Below, piece by piece: positions 25,953-34,271 of a DNA stretch of 62,335 nucleotides (positions are counted from its first letter, which is position 1; each line of letters begins with the position of its first letter). The notes under the pieces were generated by a model. The model had not been told where the DNA came from. It worked only from the letters and a program-made list of their open reading frames with translations, and did not search any database. Both the position numbers and the translations under genes were made by a program. This stretch comes from Dehalococcoidia bacterium (GTDB lineage: Bacteria; Chloroflexota; Dehalococcoidia; SZUA-161), in the NCBI GenBank assembly GCA_014874385.1, contig JACWAE010000034.1, forward strand, positions 1-62,335. Reading direction: 5' to 3'.

Positions 25953-27134
25953 TTACTTGGTCCCTATTGTTGACTTTCCCGTTGCGCTCTTTCCCTCGCT
26001 TGCTGGCTCAATGCGTTCATAGCCCAATGCATCGAATGCGAAGTGCCAGTTTTGGTTTATTTTTGTGATGATACTATCATCTAAGTTCTTATGTGCAAGC
26101 TTTTGGTAACCTGCTATGGAATCAAGGTAAGCGCGGAAGGCTGGCTCTGCCTCGGCGAATCCGGGCAGGCTTAGAGTCTCATATAATTTACGCAATTGAG
26201 CTAAGGGTTCCTTATCCAGGTCCTCATATCTCACCTCCACCAGATTGCCTGCCGGGATGAGTGCTTTATCGGCCAGCAGCCTCTGCATTAGCTGGCTATA
26301 GAACCGCAAGACCCAAATCTCGTGTTCGCCCGGGGCGGTTTCCTGCAGTTGTGCCCTCTCCATTACAACCCTATATAAATGCTGGGTGGAGCGGAATATA
26401 TTGTAAGGATTACGGTAGATGTGGATGAATTTTGCATTGGGAAATAGTTCGAGCAAGGTTTTGATGCGTGCGCTGTCGGCGCAGTTTTTAATGACCAGTC
26501 GCTTGCCTCCGGCTTTCAGTGAGGCCTTGCGCAGAACTACGAGGTAGATTTCTTTCCATTTAGAGATGATTGATTCAGGGAGGTTATCGAAATTGGTGAC
26601 ATACCTTTCAAAGAAATAGGTAGCTCGTCGAGGAAAAGAATACATATGCAGGTAGGAATAGGGCGACATGTTGGCTATGGCAAGGTCTTCCTCTTCCGGG
26701 TTATCCAGTGAGAGGGGGATATTGTCTATTTCTCTGGTGGGATGCATTTTCTTGGCTATTTGGTTGAACGGCTTCTTAATTACTCTTTCATCAATCATAG
26801 ATAAACCCGGGGCAAATGCTTGCCACATAGAGACACAGCCCAGATTCTCGTCATGGATCAGTAGATTATGCAGATGGGTTGTTCCACTTCGCCAGTGGCC
26901 AATTATAAAAATTGGTGAGGGGTGAACAACTGCTTTTCTAACAGTTCCACCGTATCGGAATGATTCGTAGAGTCTGAGGGGGCTTGTGAGCAGTGTGACC
27001 AGTGTGACAAACAATGCGCGAGGAATGAATTTTCTGTCTATGTCTCTGTTACCCAACAGTAGCTTTAGCCAACTGCGCGATGAGCCGAATATAAACGGGT
27101 GTTCGTAGAGGCGAGCGCGCCTCTGTTGAGCCAT
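25953..27134 (-). CDS. PAPS-dependent sulfotransferase family protein
   Basis: A 393-residue cytosolic sulfotransferase (Sulfotransfer_3-like). The 5'-phosphosulfate loop is PIFIIGHWRSGTTHLHNLL at about residues 74-92 and the 3'-phosphate-binding region is FIHIYRNPYNIFRSTQHLY near 240. It transfers sulfate from PAPS to a hydroxyl or amine, probably on a lipid or glycan. The ATG has an AAGGAGG site. The APS kinase gene that makes PAPS lies 72 bp upstream on the same strand and the exported propeller-like gene lies downstream. The acceptor is not predictable from the sequence. Confidence 0.85.
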   Translation of the reverse strand: MAQQRRARLYEHPFIFGSSRSWLKLLLGNRDIDRKFIPRALFVTLVTLLTSPLRLYESFRYGGTVRKAVVHPSPIFIIGHWRSGTTHLHNLLIHDENLGCVSMWQAFAPGLSMIDERVIKKPFNQIAKKMHPTREIDNIPLSLDNPEEEDLAIANMSPYSYLHMYSFPRRATYFFERYVTNFDNLPESIISKWKEIYLVVLRKASLKAGGKRLVIKNCADSARIKTLLELFPNAKFIHIYRNPYNIFRSTQHLYRVVMERAQLQETAPGEHEIWVLRFYSQLMQRLLADKALIPAGNLVEVRYEDLDKEPLAQLRKLYETLSLPGFAEAEPAFRAYLDSIAGYQKLAHKNLDDSIITKINQNWHFAFDALGYERIEPASEGKSATGKSTIGTK

Positions 27135-27206
27135 GGCACCTCCTTGAGCTAGCCTTCAGGCCGCATGCTGGTATTTGTCTTCACTCAATATAAATTACAT
27201 TAATCG

Positions 27207-27839
27207 CTATCGTTTTTGGATACTTGGGGTAGGAGGGACGAAGCCTTTCTCTTCCAGGTAGCCCATGATATGTTGAGCGCACTCTTCCAAATCGCATTTG
27301 TCGGTCTCTATGACTATCTCAGGGGTCTCGGGCTCTTCATAGGGAGCACTCACACCGGTAAATTCCTTAAGCTCGCCCTTTCTTGCTTTCTGCCAGAGCC
27401 CTTTGGCGTCGCGTTTTTCACACTCGTTAACCGAACACTTGCAATAGACCTCAATGAACCTATCTTGGCGGTTCAATGCCCTGGCTTGCTCTCTGTCCTC
27501 CCGGTACGGCGATATAAAAGCAGTAATAGCAATCACGCCTGCATCGGCAAACAGTCTGGCAACCTCGCCAATCCGGCGAATATTCTCCTTGCGGTCCTCG
27601 GGCGAGAATCCGAGGTTTTTGTTAAGTCCATGCCGAATGTTGTCACCGTCTAACACATAGGAATTGCAGCCCTTTTCGAAAAGGCGTCGTTCCACCTCGT
27701 GGGCCAACGTAGATTTGCCGGAGCTGGGCAGTCCTGTCAGCCATAGAACAGTCCCCTTGTGCCGGTTTCTTTTTTCTCTATCCGCCTGAGTCACCAGGGG
27801 TTTGTGCCAGGTTATGTTCGTGCTCTTTTGCTCCGTCAT
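27207..27839 (-). CDS. cysC: Adenylylsulfate (APS) kinase
   Basis: A 210-residue kinase with the P-loop GLPSSGKST at about 34-42, DGDNIRHGLNKNLGF, and FISPYREDREQAR, all diagnostic of CysC. It phosphorylates adenosine 5'-phosphosulfate at the 3' position to make PAPS. The ATG at 27839 has a GGAGGAGAG site. It stands directly upstream of a PAPS-type sulfotransferase, so its product is more likely used for sulfation than for assimilatory reduction. No ATP sulfurylase is seen in the window, so APS must come from elsewhere in the genome. Length is normal for a stand-alone CysC. Confidence 0.93.
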   Translation of the reverse strand: MTEQKSTNITWHKPLVTQADREKRNRHKGTVLWLTGLPSSGKSTLAHEVERRLFEKGCNSYVLDGDNIRHGLNKNLGFSPEDRKENIRRIGEVARLFADAGVIAITAFISPYREDREQARALNRQDRFIEVYCKCSVNECEKRDAKGLWQKARKGELKEFTGVSAPYEEPETPEIVIETDKCDLEECAQHIMGYLEEKGFVPPTPSIQKR

Positions 27840-27860
27840 CTCTCCTCCGGGATCATTTCC

Positions 27861-28118
27861 CTATTTTCGGAGGGCAGCCAAAATATGAGGGTTTGGCTTG
27901 AACCAGGTAAGCAGCCAGACAGACAGGCCACCGATTACAGGATGCACCTCGGTGAGGTTCAGCCCGTGGTAATGACACGTCTGTTTGTAACAGAATTGAT
28001 GAATAAGGGGCTGCCCTGTTACCCGGCAGTAAAACCGAGCCAGCCCGTCCCGCTCATAAGTACAATAGTCGGTCTCGACTATATGCCAAATTATATCATC
28101 ATTGTCAAGCTCTACCAT
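27861..28118 (-). CDS. Small hypothetical protein upstream of cysC
   Basis: An 85-residue open frame, not recognised, with several Cys and aromatic residues (CYKQTCHYHG) and a hydrophobic patch GGLSVWLLTWF. It ends 21 bp before cysC on the same strand, which fits a short first gene of that operon, but no good ribosome-binding site precedes its ATG. It may be real or chance. Confidence 0.4.
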   Translation of the reverse strand: MVELDNDDIIWHIVETDYCTYERDGLARFYCRVTGQPLIHQFCYKQTCHYHGLNLTEVHPVIGGLSVWLLTWFKPNPHILAALRK

Positions 28119-28299
28119 AGCTTAATTTTATCACGAGGCGCGCCCGGAATTTCGTAGTTGCCTGATTTATCAGGCCGGACTGCCCAATGAATTGGGCAAC
28201 TACAATCTTGAGAATTGCCTGGTATCATCTTTCTGTGATACTATCTAAGCTAACCGTGGGAAATCTAGATGTGGTAGCTATTTAAAGCTTTATTGAAGA

Positions 28300-28836
28300 A
28301 TGACTATGTATGATTACAGGTTCGCTGGTGCATCTCTGACCGCATGGGCCCAGCTCCGTCATACCTGGATTGCGGTGAACAAGGTAGCCGAGACCAGGCT
28401 CGGCGAGATAGGCGCAACGCCGGAAAGCATCGCGGTGTTGTGGGCTTGCAGAGACTTTCCAGGCCCTTTACGCCCTGCCGAGATAGCGCGGCTGGTATTT
28501 CGGGCGCCGCATACTGTTGCGGGATTGCTCAAGCGGATGGAAAAGGAGGGGCTTGTAGTAAGAGTACCCAAAAAGCCGGGACACCCGTACACGGAAGTGA
28601 AACTAACCCGCAAGGGTAAAAAGGCCTGCGCACCGGCGATAGAGATTCTGAAGGATGTGATTGCCGAGACCATGTCCGTTATGTCGGAGGAAGAGCTCGA
28701 ACAGCTTGGTAAACTGACCAGGCCGCTGCAACTCAAGGCGCTGGAGATGCTTAATATGAACTTGAAGCCGTCCCCAGGCAATCCTGAAGCAGTTACTATG
28801 CCAGTTAAAGTACATAAGAGATCCGAGAACAAATAG
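28300..28836 (+). CDS. MarR-family transcriptional regulator
   Basis: A 178-residue winged-helix regulator. The recognition region is LRPAEIARLVFRAPHTVAGLLKRM, followed by the wing VVRVPKKPGHPYTEVKLTRKGKK, with N- and C-terminal dimerisation helices. MarR proteins usually repress nearby genes until a small phenolic, lipid or CoA-type ligand binds. It stands at the head of a plus-strand group of SDR, acyl-CoA synthetase-like, acyl-CoA dehydrogenase and thiolase genes, which are plausible targets. The start could be ATG 28300 or 28306; neither has a strong ribosome-binding site. Confidence 0.9.
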   Translation: MTMYDYRFAGASLTAWAQLRHTWIAVNKVAETRLGEIGATPESIAVLWACRDFPGPLRPAEIARLVFRAPHTVAGLLKRMEKEGLVVRVPKKPGHPYTEVKLTRKGKKACAPAIEILKDVIAETMSVMSEEELEQLGKLTRPLQLKALEMLNMNLKPSPGNPEAVTMPVKVHKRSENK

Positions 28837-28904
28837 CAGTGTATCTTCGGAGGAATGCTGGAAAAGCTCACCACAGGAATGAAAATACTATCTTTTTTAG
28901 GGTA

Positions 28905-28926
28905 GCCTGGAGCACCCGCTCCAGGC
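28905..28926. repeat. Short perfect hairpin
   Basis: GCCTGGAGC at 28905-28913 pairs with GCTCCAGGC at 28918-28926 across a 4 base loop. No T-tract follows on either strand. It lies between the MarR gene and the SDR gene. Confidence 0.6.
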
Positions 28927-28996
28927 CTAGGCGTGAGATTCTTCGCTAAAGCCCAGAATGACATTTTGACCTTCGCCTGAGCGGTGGGAGTATGAC

Positions 28997-29929
28997 ATGC
29001 GTGTACTAATTACTGGTGGCACAGGAAATTTGGGAGTTACTGTCAGTAGAGCCTTCGTAAAAGATGGATTCAGCGTACGCCTGCTGTGTCACAAAAAGAA
29101 GGCCAAAAGTCTAGATTCCAATTTAGAGGTCGTATGGGGTGACATAACCGAGCCGGATTCGGTCAAGAAAGCTGTGGACGGAGTGGATGCCGTAGTCCAT
29201 ATGGCAGGAATCATCCAGCCATTGACCGAGACAAAGCCAGAACTGGCCGCTAAGGTTAATGTTGGTGGCACTGAGACGCTAGTACGCTCGATTAAAAATC
29301 GTGGGGATAACATTCCCTTCGTCTTCACATCATCGGCGGCTGTTTTCGGTCCATGTCCGAATGCAACTGAACCGCTTAGCCCCGATCGCAACCCCAGCAA
29401 CCCCACGACTGTCTATACGGAGACGAAGTTCAGGGCAGAAAACTTGATTAAAAATTCGGGGATTGGATATGTGATCTTGCGTTTGACCTCGGTACCGCAC
29501 CAGAGACTGAGAATCAGTGAATTTAAGACCCAGATGTTTACCATACCCCTGAAGAACCGGATAGAGTTCTGTCATACAGATGACCTGGCTCTAGCCATCC
29601 TAAACGCTGTCAAGAATTTCGACAAGGTGAAAGGAAATACCCTGATGATTGGCGGCGGCCCCAGCCAGCAGATGCTGTTCGAAGACATGCTGCGTACTAT
29701 CCTGGGCAGCTTTGGACTGCCCTTGCCGCCACGCCATAAGTTCTCCGTAGAGCCCTTTCCTTTAGACTGGTACGATACAACCAGGTCGCAGGAGTTGCTC
29801 AAATTCCAGAACAAGACTTTAGACGACTACTGCCGGGACTTAGCCGGAAAATTTCCCGCACCGCTCATAGCCTTAATGCGTCACTTTATCGGCCCGGTCT
29901 TCGGCAGGGTCGTAGTCCGAGTATTGTAG
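28997..29929 (+). CDS. Extended SDR NAD(P)-dependent epimerase/dehydratase
   Basis: A 310-residue Rossmann protein with GGTGNLG at residues 7-13, DITEPDSV and AVVHMAG for the cofactor-binding half, FTSSAAVFG for the catalytic Ser/Thr, and YTETK for the Tyr-x-x-x-Lys pair (near 144). The ATG at 28997 follows GGTGGGAG. Extended SDRs act on nucleotide sugars, sterol-type 3-hydroxyl groups or flavonoids; nothing here fixes the substrate. Its place after MarR and before acyl-CoA genes suggests a hydroxy/keto step in the same catabolic set. Confidence 0.85.
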   Translation: MRVLITGGTGNLGVTVSRAFVKDGFSVRLLCHKKKAKSLDSNLEVVWGDITEPDSVKKAVDGVDAVVHMAGIIQPLTETKPELAAKVNVGGTETLVRSIKNRGDNIPFVFTSSAAVFGPCPNATEPLSPDRNPSNPTTVYTETKFRAENLIKNSGIGYVILRLTSVPHQRLRISEFKTQMFTIPLKNRIEFCHTDDLALAILNAVKNFDKVKGNTLMIGGGPSQQMLFEDMLRTILGSFGLPLPPRHKFSVEPFPLDWYDTTRSQELLKFQNKTLDDYCRDLAGKFPAPLIALMRHFIGPVFGRVVVRVL

Positions 29930-30070
29930 CGAATTATCTGAGGAAATCGACTCTAGGCCGTTTTTGCAACACCTTATAGGCCAGAGGTTCATTGACTTTA
30001 TTCTGGTGCAATGTTTAGAATCAATCTCAATACCCCGAGCTTTTGAAGCAATCAATTAACCAAGAGGTTC

Positions 30071-31525
30071 ATGATGAATTTACATGCAAATAGTGACATC
30101 AAAGCATTTTTTGAGCCTGGAGCAATAGCTGTAGTGGGTTCCATGAGAGAATGGGGCGGGCTCGGCTATACGGCAATAAAAAATATGCGTCAATTCAATT
30201 TCACAGGCAGAGTCTACCCTGTCAACCCGTCATACGAAGAAATCCTTGGTTTGAGGGTTTATCCGGACGTGGGTGCCGTGGATGACCCAATCGATCTGGC
30301 AATCGTGATTACGCCTAAGCAGACGGTGCCAGGCATCATCGACCAGTGTGCACATAAAGGTACCAAGGCTGCTATTATTGTATCCGATGGTTTTGCCGAG
30401 ACCGGAGAGACCGGGGCCGGCCTCCAGCGACAGCTTGTTGAAATAAGTCATCGCAGCGGGCTCCGCATCTTGGGGCCTAACACCATCGGCACCCTCAACA
30501 CCGAAAACGGTCTGGTGACTAATCCCTATTTCATTAGCTACGATAAGATTCATAAGGGGAACATAGCTTACTGCAGCCAGAGTGGCATTGTTGGCGCCCA
30601 GGGACAACCTCTGAAAGACGAGGCTTATCCTATCAGCAAAATGTGCGACCTGGGCAACAAGTGCGATGTGAATGAGGTTGACCTTTTGAACTACCTCTCA
30701 CATGATCCTCAGACCAGTGTAATTGCCATGCATATTGAGGATGTTAAAGATGGCCACAAATTCATCGATACAGTCCGGAAAGTGGCAGCGCGCAAGCCGG
30801 TGTTGATCTTGAAACCGGGGCGAACCGAGCGGGGTGCCAAAGCTTCTGCCTCTCATACAGGGTCGCTTGCTGGAAGCGAAAGAATCTATGATGCTGCGTT
30901 CAGGCAGGCCGGTGCTATTCGTTTAAATACCTGGCGGGAATTTTGGGAAATACCCAGGGTGTTCGTTAATCAGCCGCTTCCCCAGGGCAATAGAATCGGC
31001 ATCATCACTTTTACCGGTGGGGTGGGAGTAGTATCGGTTGATACTGCGGAAGAATGCGGTCTGACCATCGCGGACTTTTCGCCAGCAACAGTTAGCAGGT
31101 TGTCTAAGTTGTCTCTCCAGCTTGCTAGAAATCCAGTTGACCTGGGTCCGCTTATACCTGTTTCAGATAACCCACTGCCTGTTCTGGAAGAGACAATCGC
31201 CGCAGTGCTGGATGACTCAAATGTAGATTGTGTAGCTGTTACTCTCTATGCTAGCTCGGGCGCAGAAACACCGATATATATGGATATACTTGGCAGATTG
31301 ATGAAAAATGTTACGAAGCCAGTGAGCTTCTGGATCTATGGGACAGACCTCGCCGCCATGGAAGAACTGTCACGACAGGTACAAGAACGTGGATTGCCAG
31401 CCTACTTCGATATCGAACTTACCATAAAGTCACTTGCCGTCGCTGCCGATTACTCTAGGGTCAAATCCAGCTTGAATTCGGGGCTCATCGACATATCTCC
31501 TGGAGCAAAGCAGACCCAACCTTAA
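30071..31525 (+). CDS. ADP-forming acyl-CoA synthetase alpha-type protein (CoA-binding/succinyl-CoA-ligase-like), no ATP-grasp domain
   Basis: A 484-residue protein with an N-terminal CoA-binding Rossmann domain (EPGAIAVVGSMREWGG), a ligase-CoA domain (GLRILGPNTIGTLNT) and the phospho-His segment SASHTGSLAGSERIYDAAF near residue 260, as in NDP-forming acetyl/acyl-CoA synthetases. It ends after the second ligase domain, so the ATP-grasp beta part found in fused enzymes is missing and no separate beta gene is seen nearby. It would activate an organic acid to its CoA thioester, or run in reverse to save ATP, only with a partner elsewhere. The gene lies in the plus-strand acyl-CoA group. Confidence 0.85.
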   Translation: MMNLHANSDIKAFFEPGAIAVVGSMREWGGLGYTAIKNMRQFNFTGRVYPVNPSYEEILGLRVYPDVGAVDDPIDLAIVITPKQTVPGIIDQCAHKGTKAAIIVSDGFAETGETGAGLQRQLVEISHRSGLRILGPNTIGTLNTENGLVTNPYFISYDKIHKGNIAYCSQSGIVGAQGQPLKDEAYPISKMCDLGNKCDVNEVDLLNYLSHDPQTSVIAMHIEDVKDGHKFIDTVRKVAARKPVLILKPGRTERGAKASASHTGSLAGSERIYDAAFRQAGAIRLNTWREFWEIPRVFVNQPLPQGNRIGIITFTGGVGVVSVDTAEECGLTIADFSPATVSRLSKLSLQLARNPVDLGPLIPVSDNPLPVLEETIAAVLDDSNVDCVAVTLYASSGAETPIYMDILGRLMKNVTKPVSFWIYGTDLAAMEELSRQVQERGLPAYFDIELTIKSLAVAADYSRVKSSLNSGLIDISPGAKQTQP

Positions 31526-31528
31526 AAA

Positions 31529-31550
31529 TTGACAACGATATTGCTGTCAA
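31529..31550. promoter_or_regulatory. Operator-like imperfect dyad upstream of the acyl-CoA dehydrogenase gene
   Basis: TTGACA at 31529-31534 and TGTCAA at 31545-31550 form the ends of a 22 bp imperfect palindrome with a CGATATTG core. The left half is also a perfect -35 hexamer. It lies about 110 bp before the dehydrogenase start and is a possible binding site for a dimeric regulator such as the MarR protein at 28300. Confidence 0.35.
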
Positions 31551-31657
31551 GTAAGCTGGACGCAGCAATGAACCGACGCACAATTATTAAATCTATAAGC
31601 ACAGGATAGGGGCATCTCTGCTGCGCGTGGAAGGTCTACTGAGGAGGATGATTATAT

Positions 31658-32866
31658 ATGGGTTTCACATGGTTGGACTATTATGACCTGGACGAGTTGT
31701 TCTCTGAAGAAGAGAAGATGACCAGGAACGAAGTCAGGGAATTTATGGAACAGGAGATTAAGCCGCATATTGTCGACGCTTTTCATCATGAGAAACCCTT
31801 CGATGTCAAGAAGCTGGCTCTCAAAATGGGGAGACTGGGGATTATTGGTGCATTTGTTCCTCATGAATATGGGGCCGCAGGCACGAACTATGTAACATAT
31901 GGACTTATATGCCAGGAAGCAGAAAGGGTGGATAGTGCACTCAGAAGCCTGATTGTAGTTGAATCGGCACTGGTAATGTATCCTATACTGAACTTTGGTT
32001 CAGAGGCGCAAAAGCGCAGGTGGCTGCCTTTACTAGCAAGGGGCGAGGTAATCGGGTGTTTCGGGCTGACAGAGCCGAACCACGGGTCGGACATAGCCTC
32101 AATGGAGACTGTGGCGAAAAGGGACAGCGATGGGTGGATTATCAACGGGACAAAACAGTGGATAAGCGAAGCAGCAGTTGCTGATATGGCGGTTGTTTGG
32201 GCTCGCACAGATAAAGGGATTAGAGGTTTCATAGTGGAGCGCGGCACAGAAGGCTTTAGCCAGAGTTTCCAAAGTCGGAAAGGTTCCATGCGGGCGGGGG
32301 ACGTTGGAGAGCTGGCTTTTTCCGACTGCCGGATACCGGCCGATAATATCTTGCCGGAATCAAAAGGGATCGGGTCCGCTTTTTCATGCCTGAACATAGC
32401 CCGCTACGGGATATCGTGGGGGGTGGTAGGGGCTGCTATGGACTGTTATGAGACAGCTCTGAACTACACTAAGGAAAGGATACAGTTCAACGCGCCTCTC
32501 GCATCGTTCCAGCTAGTGCAGGAAAAACTTGTGAAAATGTTAATAGAGATTACCAAGGGTCAACTGTTATCTTACAGGCTGGGGAGACTCATGGATGAAG
32601 GAAAGGCAAGGCCGCCTCAGATTTCAATGGCTAAGAAAAGTAATGTAGCTATGGCACGGAGCTGTGCCATGACTGCACGCGTGCTGCTGGGGGCCAATGG
32701 CATATCTCTGGATTATTCCCCGATAAGGCATATGGTAAATCTCGATGCGGTATATACCTATGAAGGAACCGATGATATGCACATGCTGATCGTGGGACGT
32801 GACATAACCGGATTTTCTGCATTCGAAGGCCCAAAATCTCACAAGACCGGGAATAAAGGGGCCTGA
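31658..32866 (+). CDS. Glutaryl-CoA dehydrogenase-like acyl-CoA dehydrogenase
   Basis: A 402-residue flavoenzyme closely resembling glutaryl-CoA dehydrogenase across its length: GCFGLTEPNHGSD, NGTKQWISEAAVAD, NIARYGISWGVVGAA, VLLGANGISLDY and the catalytic-Glu motif TYEGTDDMHML. The Tyr just before that Glu and the RS pair in LRSLIVVESALVM match the decarboxylating enzymes as I recall them, which would make the product crotonyl-CoA. The ATG has a GAGGAGG site. Electrons would pass to the ETF encoded at 36298-38476. It stands before a thiolase, as expected for a glutaryl-CoA/aromatic-acid lower pathway. Another short-chain acyl-CoA remains possible. Confidence 0.82.
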   Translation: MGFTWLDYYDLDELFSEEEKMTRNEVREFMEQEIKPHIVDAFHHEKPFDVKKLALKMGRLGIIGAFVPHEYGAAGTNYVTYGLICQEAERVDSALRSLIVVESALVMYPILNFGSEAQKRRWLPLLARGEVIGCFGLTEPNHGSDIASMETVAKRDSDGWIINGTKQWISEAAVADMAVVWARTDKGIRGFIVERGTEGFSQSFQSRKGSMRAGDVGELAFSDCRIPADNILPESKGIGSAFSCLNIARYGISWGVVGAAMDCYETALNYTKERIQFNAPLASFQLVQEKLVKMLIEITKGQLLSYRLGRLMDEGKARPPQISMAKKSNVAMARSCAMTARVLLGANGISLDYSPIRHMVNLDAVYTYEGTDDMHMLIVGRDITGFSAFEGPKSHKTGNKGA

Positions 32867-32935
32867 ACAACCTATATTAACCATATTTCTTGACTTTTAT
32901 AAATTAACGGGAAAGTACAGAGTCCGGGGTTAAAT

Positions 32936-34201
32936 ATGAAACAAGTTGTTATTGCCAGTGCTGTGAGGACACCTATTGGCTCCTACTGCGGTGCTCTCCG
33001 TGATGTCCCTGTAGAAAAACTTGCTGCGGTAGTTCTAAATGAATGCATAAAGCGGTGCGGGGTTAAGCCGGATGAAGTTGAAGAGGTTGTTTTAGGGCAA
33101 TCATATGCCAACGGTGAAGCTGCCAATTTGGCCCGCATGGCTTTGCTTGAGGCGGGGTGGCCGGTCGAAATTCCGGGATTTACTCTGGATCGCCGCTGCT
33201 GCTCTGGCATCCAATCAGTCTGGTCTGCCTCGATGTTGATCCAAACCGGGGAAACTGAGATTGTTGTTGCTGCTGGCGCTGATAGTATGAGCCGCGCCGA
33301 ATTCTATATACCGGGTGAATATATTAAATGGGGGTTAGGCGGAAAAACAGACCGAAAATGGGGGTTTTCCCCAAGGGGACACGGCAGCCTCGAGCTGTGG
33401 GGAATACCTCTCTACGACAGGATCCTGCGCGGAAGGCCAATGCATCAGCCCATTGACAGATTCGGAGAGCTCAATTCAATGATGACCTGGGCGGAAACGG
33501 CAGCGAAGAGAGAAGGTATTAGTCGTGAAGAGGCTGATAGATGGGCGTTACGCTCACATCACAGAGCAATCGCAGCAGCAGACGCTGGCAGATTTAAGGA
33601 GGAAATAGTTGCCGTTGAAATACCGCAACGTAAGGGGAATAAATCGATCATAGCCGCGGATGAAACGCCGAGGCGGGACACCTCATTAGAACAGCTTGCC
33701 GGCCTCAAGCCCATCTATGAGGGTGGAATCTGCACCGCCGGCAACTCCTCCAGCGAAAATGATGGGGCTGCTGCAGTCGTCTTAATGACACCGGAAAAGG
33801 CGAAAGAGCATGGTATTGAGCCCCTGGCATATCTGAGGTCATTCGCTGTTGCAGGTGCAGACCCTGCTTTAACTTATCCATCTGTTCCGGTAGCAGTTAA
33901 CCAAGCCCTTAAAAAGTCTGGCCTTCGTATAGATGAAATAGATTTAATTGAAATTCAGGAGGCATTCGCTGCCCAAACATTGGCGGATATAAAGTTGATG
34001 GGAATAAATGCTGGAGACCTTGACAAAAAGGTAAACGTAAATGGCTCCGGTATTTCTCTGGGGCATCCAATTGGTGCGACAGGTGTTATGAGATTGGTGA
34101 CGCTGACTCATGAGATGGTGAGGCGCAAGAGTAGGTATGGCTTAGTAACAATCTGTGGCGGTGGCGGGCTGGGGATCTGTGCAATTATAGAGAGGATTTG
34201 A
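32936..34201 (+). CDS. Acetyl-CoA acetyltransferase (thiolase)
   Basis: A 421-residue classical thiolase. The nucleophile Cys is in LDRRCCSGIQSV (about residue 88-89), with GSGISLGHPIGATG for the His and TICGGGGLGICAI for the C-terminal Cys loop. The N-terminus IASAVRTPIGSYCG is typical. Unlike the two SCP-x-type thiolases at 14047 and 16916, this one keeps the C-terminal CGGGG loop and needs no OB-fold partner. It follows the glutaryl-CoA-dehydrogenase-like gene by 69 bp and would carry out the last step, acetoacetyl-CoA to two acetyl-CoA. The gene is convergent with the membrane FeS oxidoreductase gene. Confidence 0.9.
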   Translation: MKQVVIASAVRTPIGSYCGALRDVPVEKLAAVVLNECIKRCGVKPDEVEEVVLGQSYANGEAANLARMALLEAGWPVEIPGFTLDRRCCSGIQSVWSASMLIQTGETEIVVAAGADSMSRAEFYIPGEYIKWGLGGKTDRKWGFSPRGHGSLELWGIPLYDRILRGRPMHQPIDRFGELNSMMTWAETAAKREGISREEADRWALRSHHRAIAAADAGRFKEEIVAVEIPQRKGNKSIIAADETPRRDTSLEQLAGLKPIYEGGICTAGNSSSENDGAAAVVLMTPEKAKEHGIEPLAYLRSFAVAGADPALTYPSVPVAVNQALKKSGLRIDEIDLIEIQEAFAAQTLADIKLMGINAGDLDKKVNVNGSGISLGHPIGATGVMRLVTLTHEMVRRKSRYGLVTICGGGGLGICAIIERI

Positions 34202-34271
34202 TTTCAACAGGCTCAATTACAGCCATAGTCAGCCTCTATGAATTCAGCGAGCCGCATAGCGGCTAAGGATT

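Noticed and set aside
28359-28964. 201-codon minus-strand frame over the MarR gene
   Set aside because: Low-complexity Ser-rich translation, antisense to a clear MarR protein.
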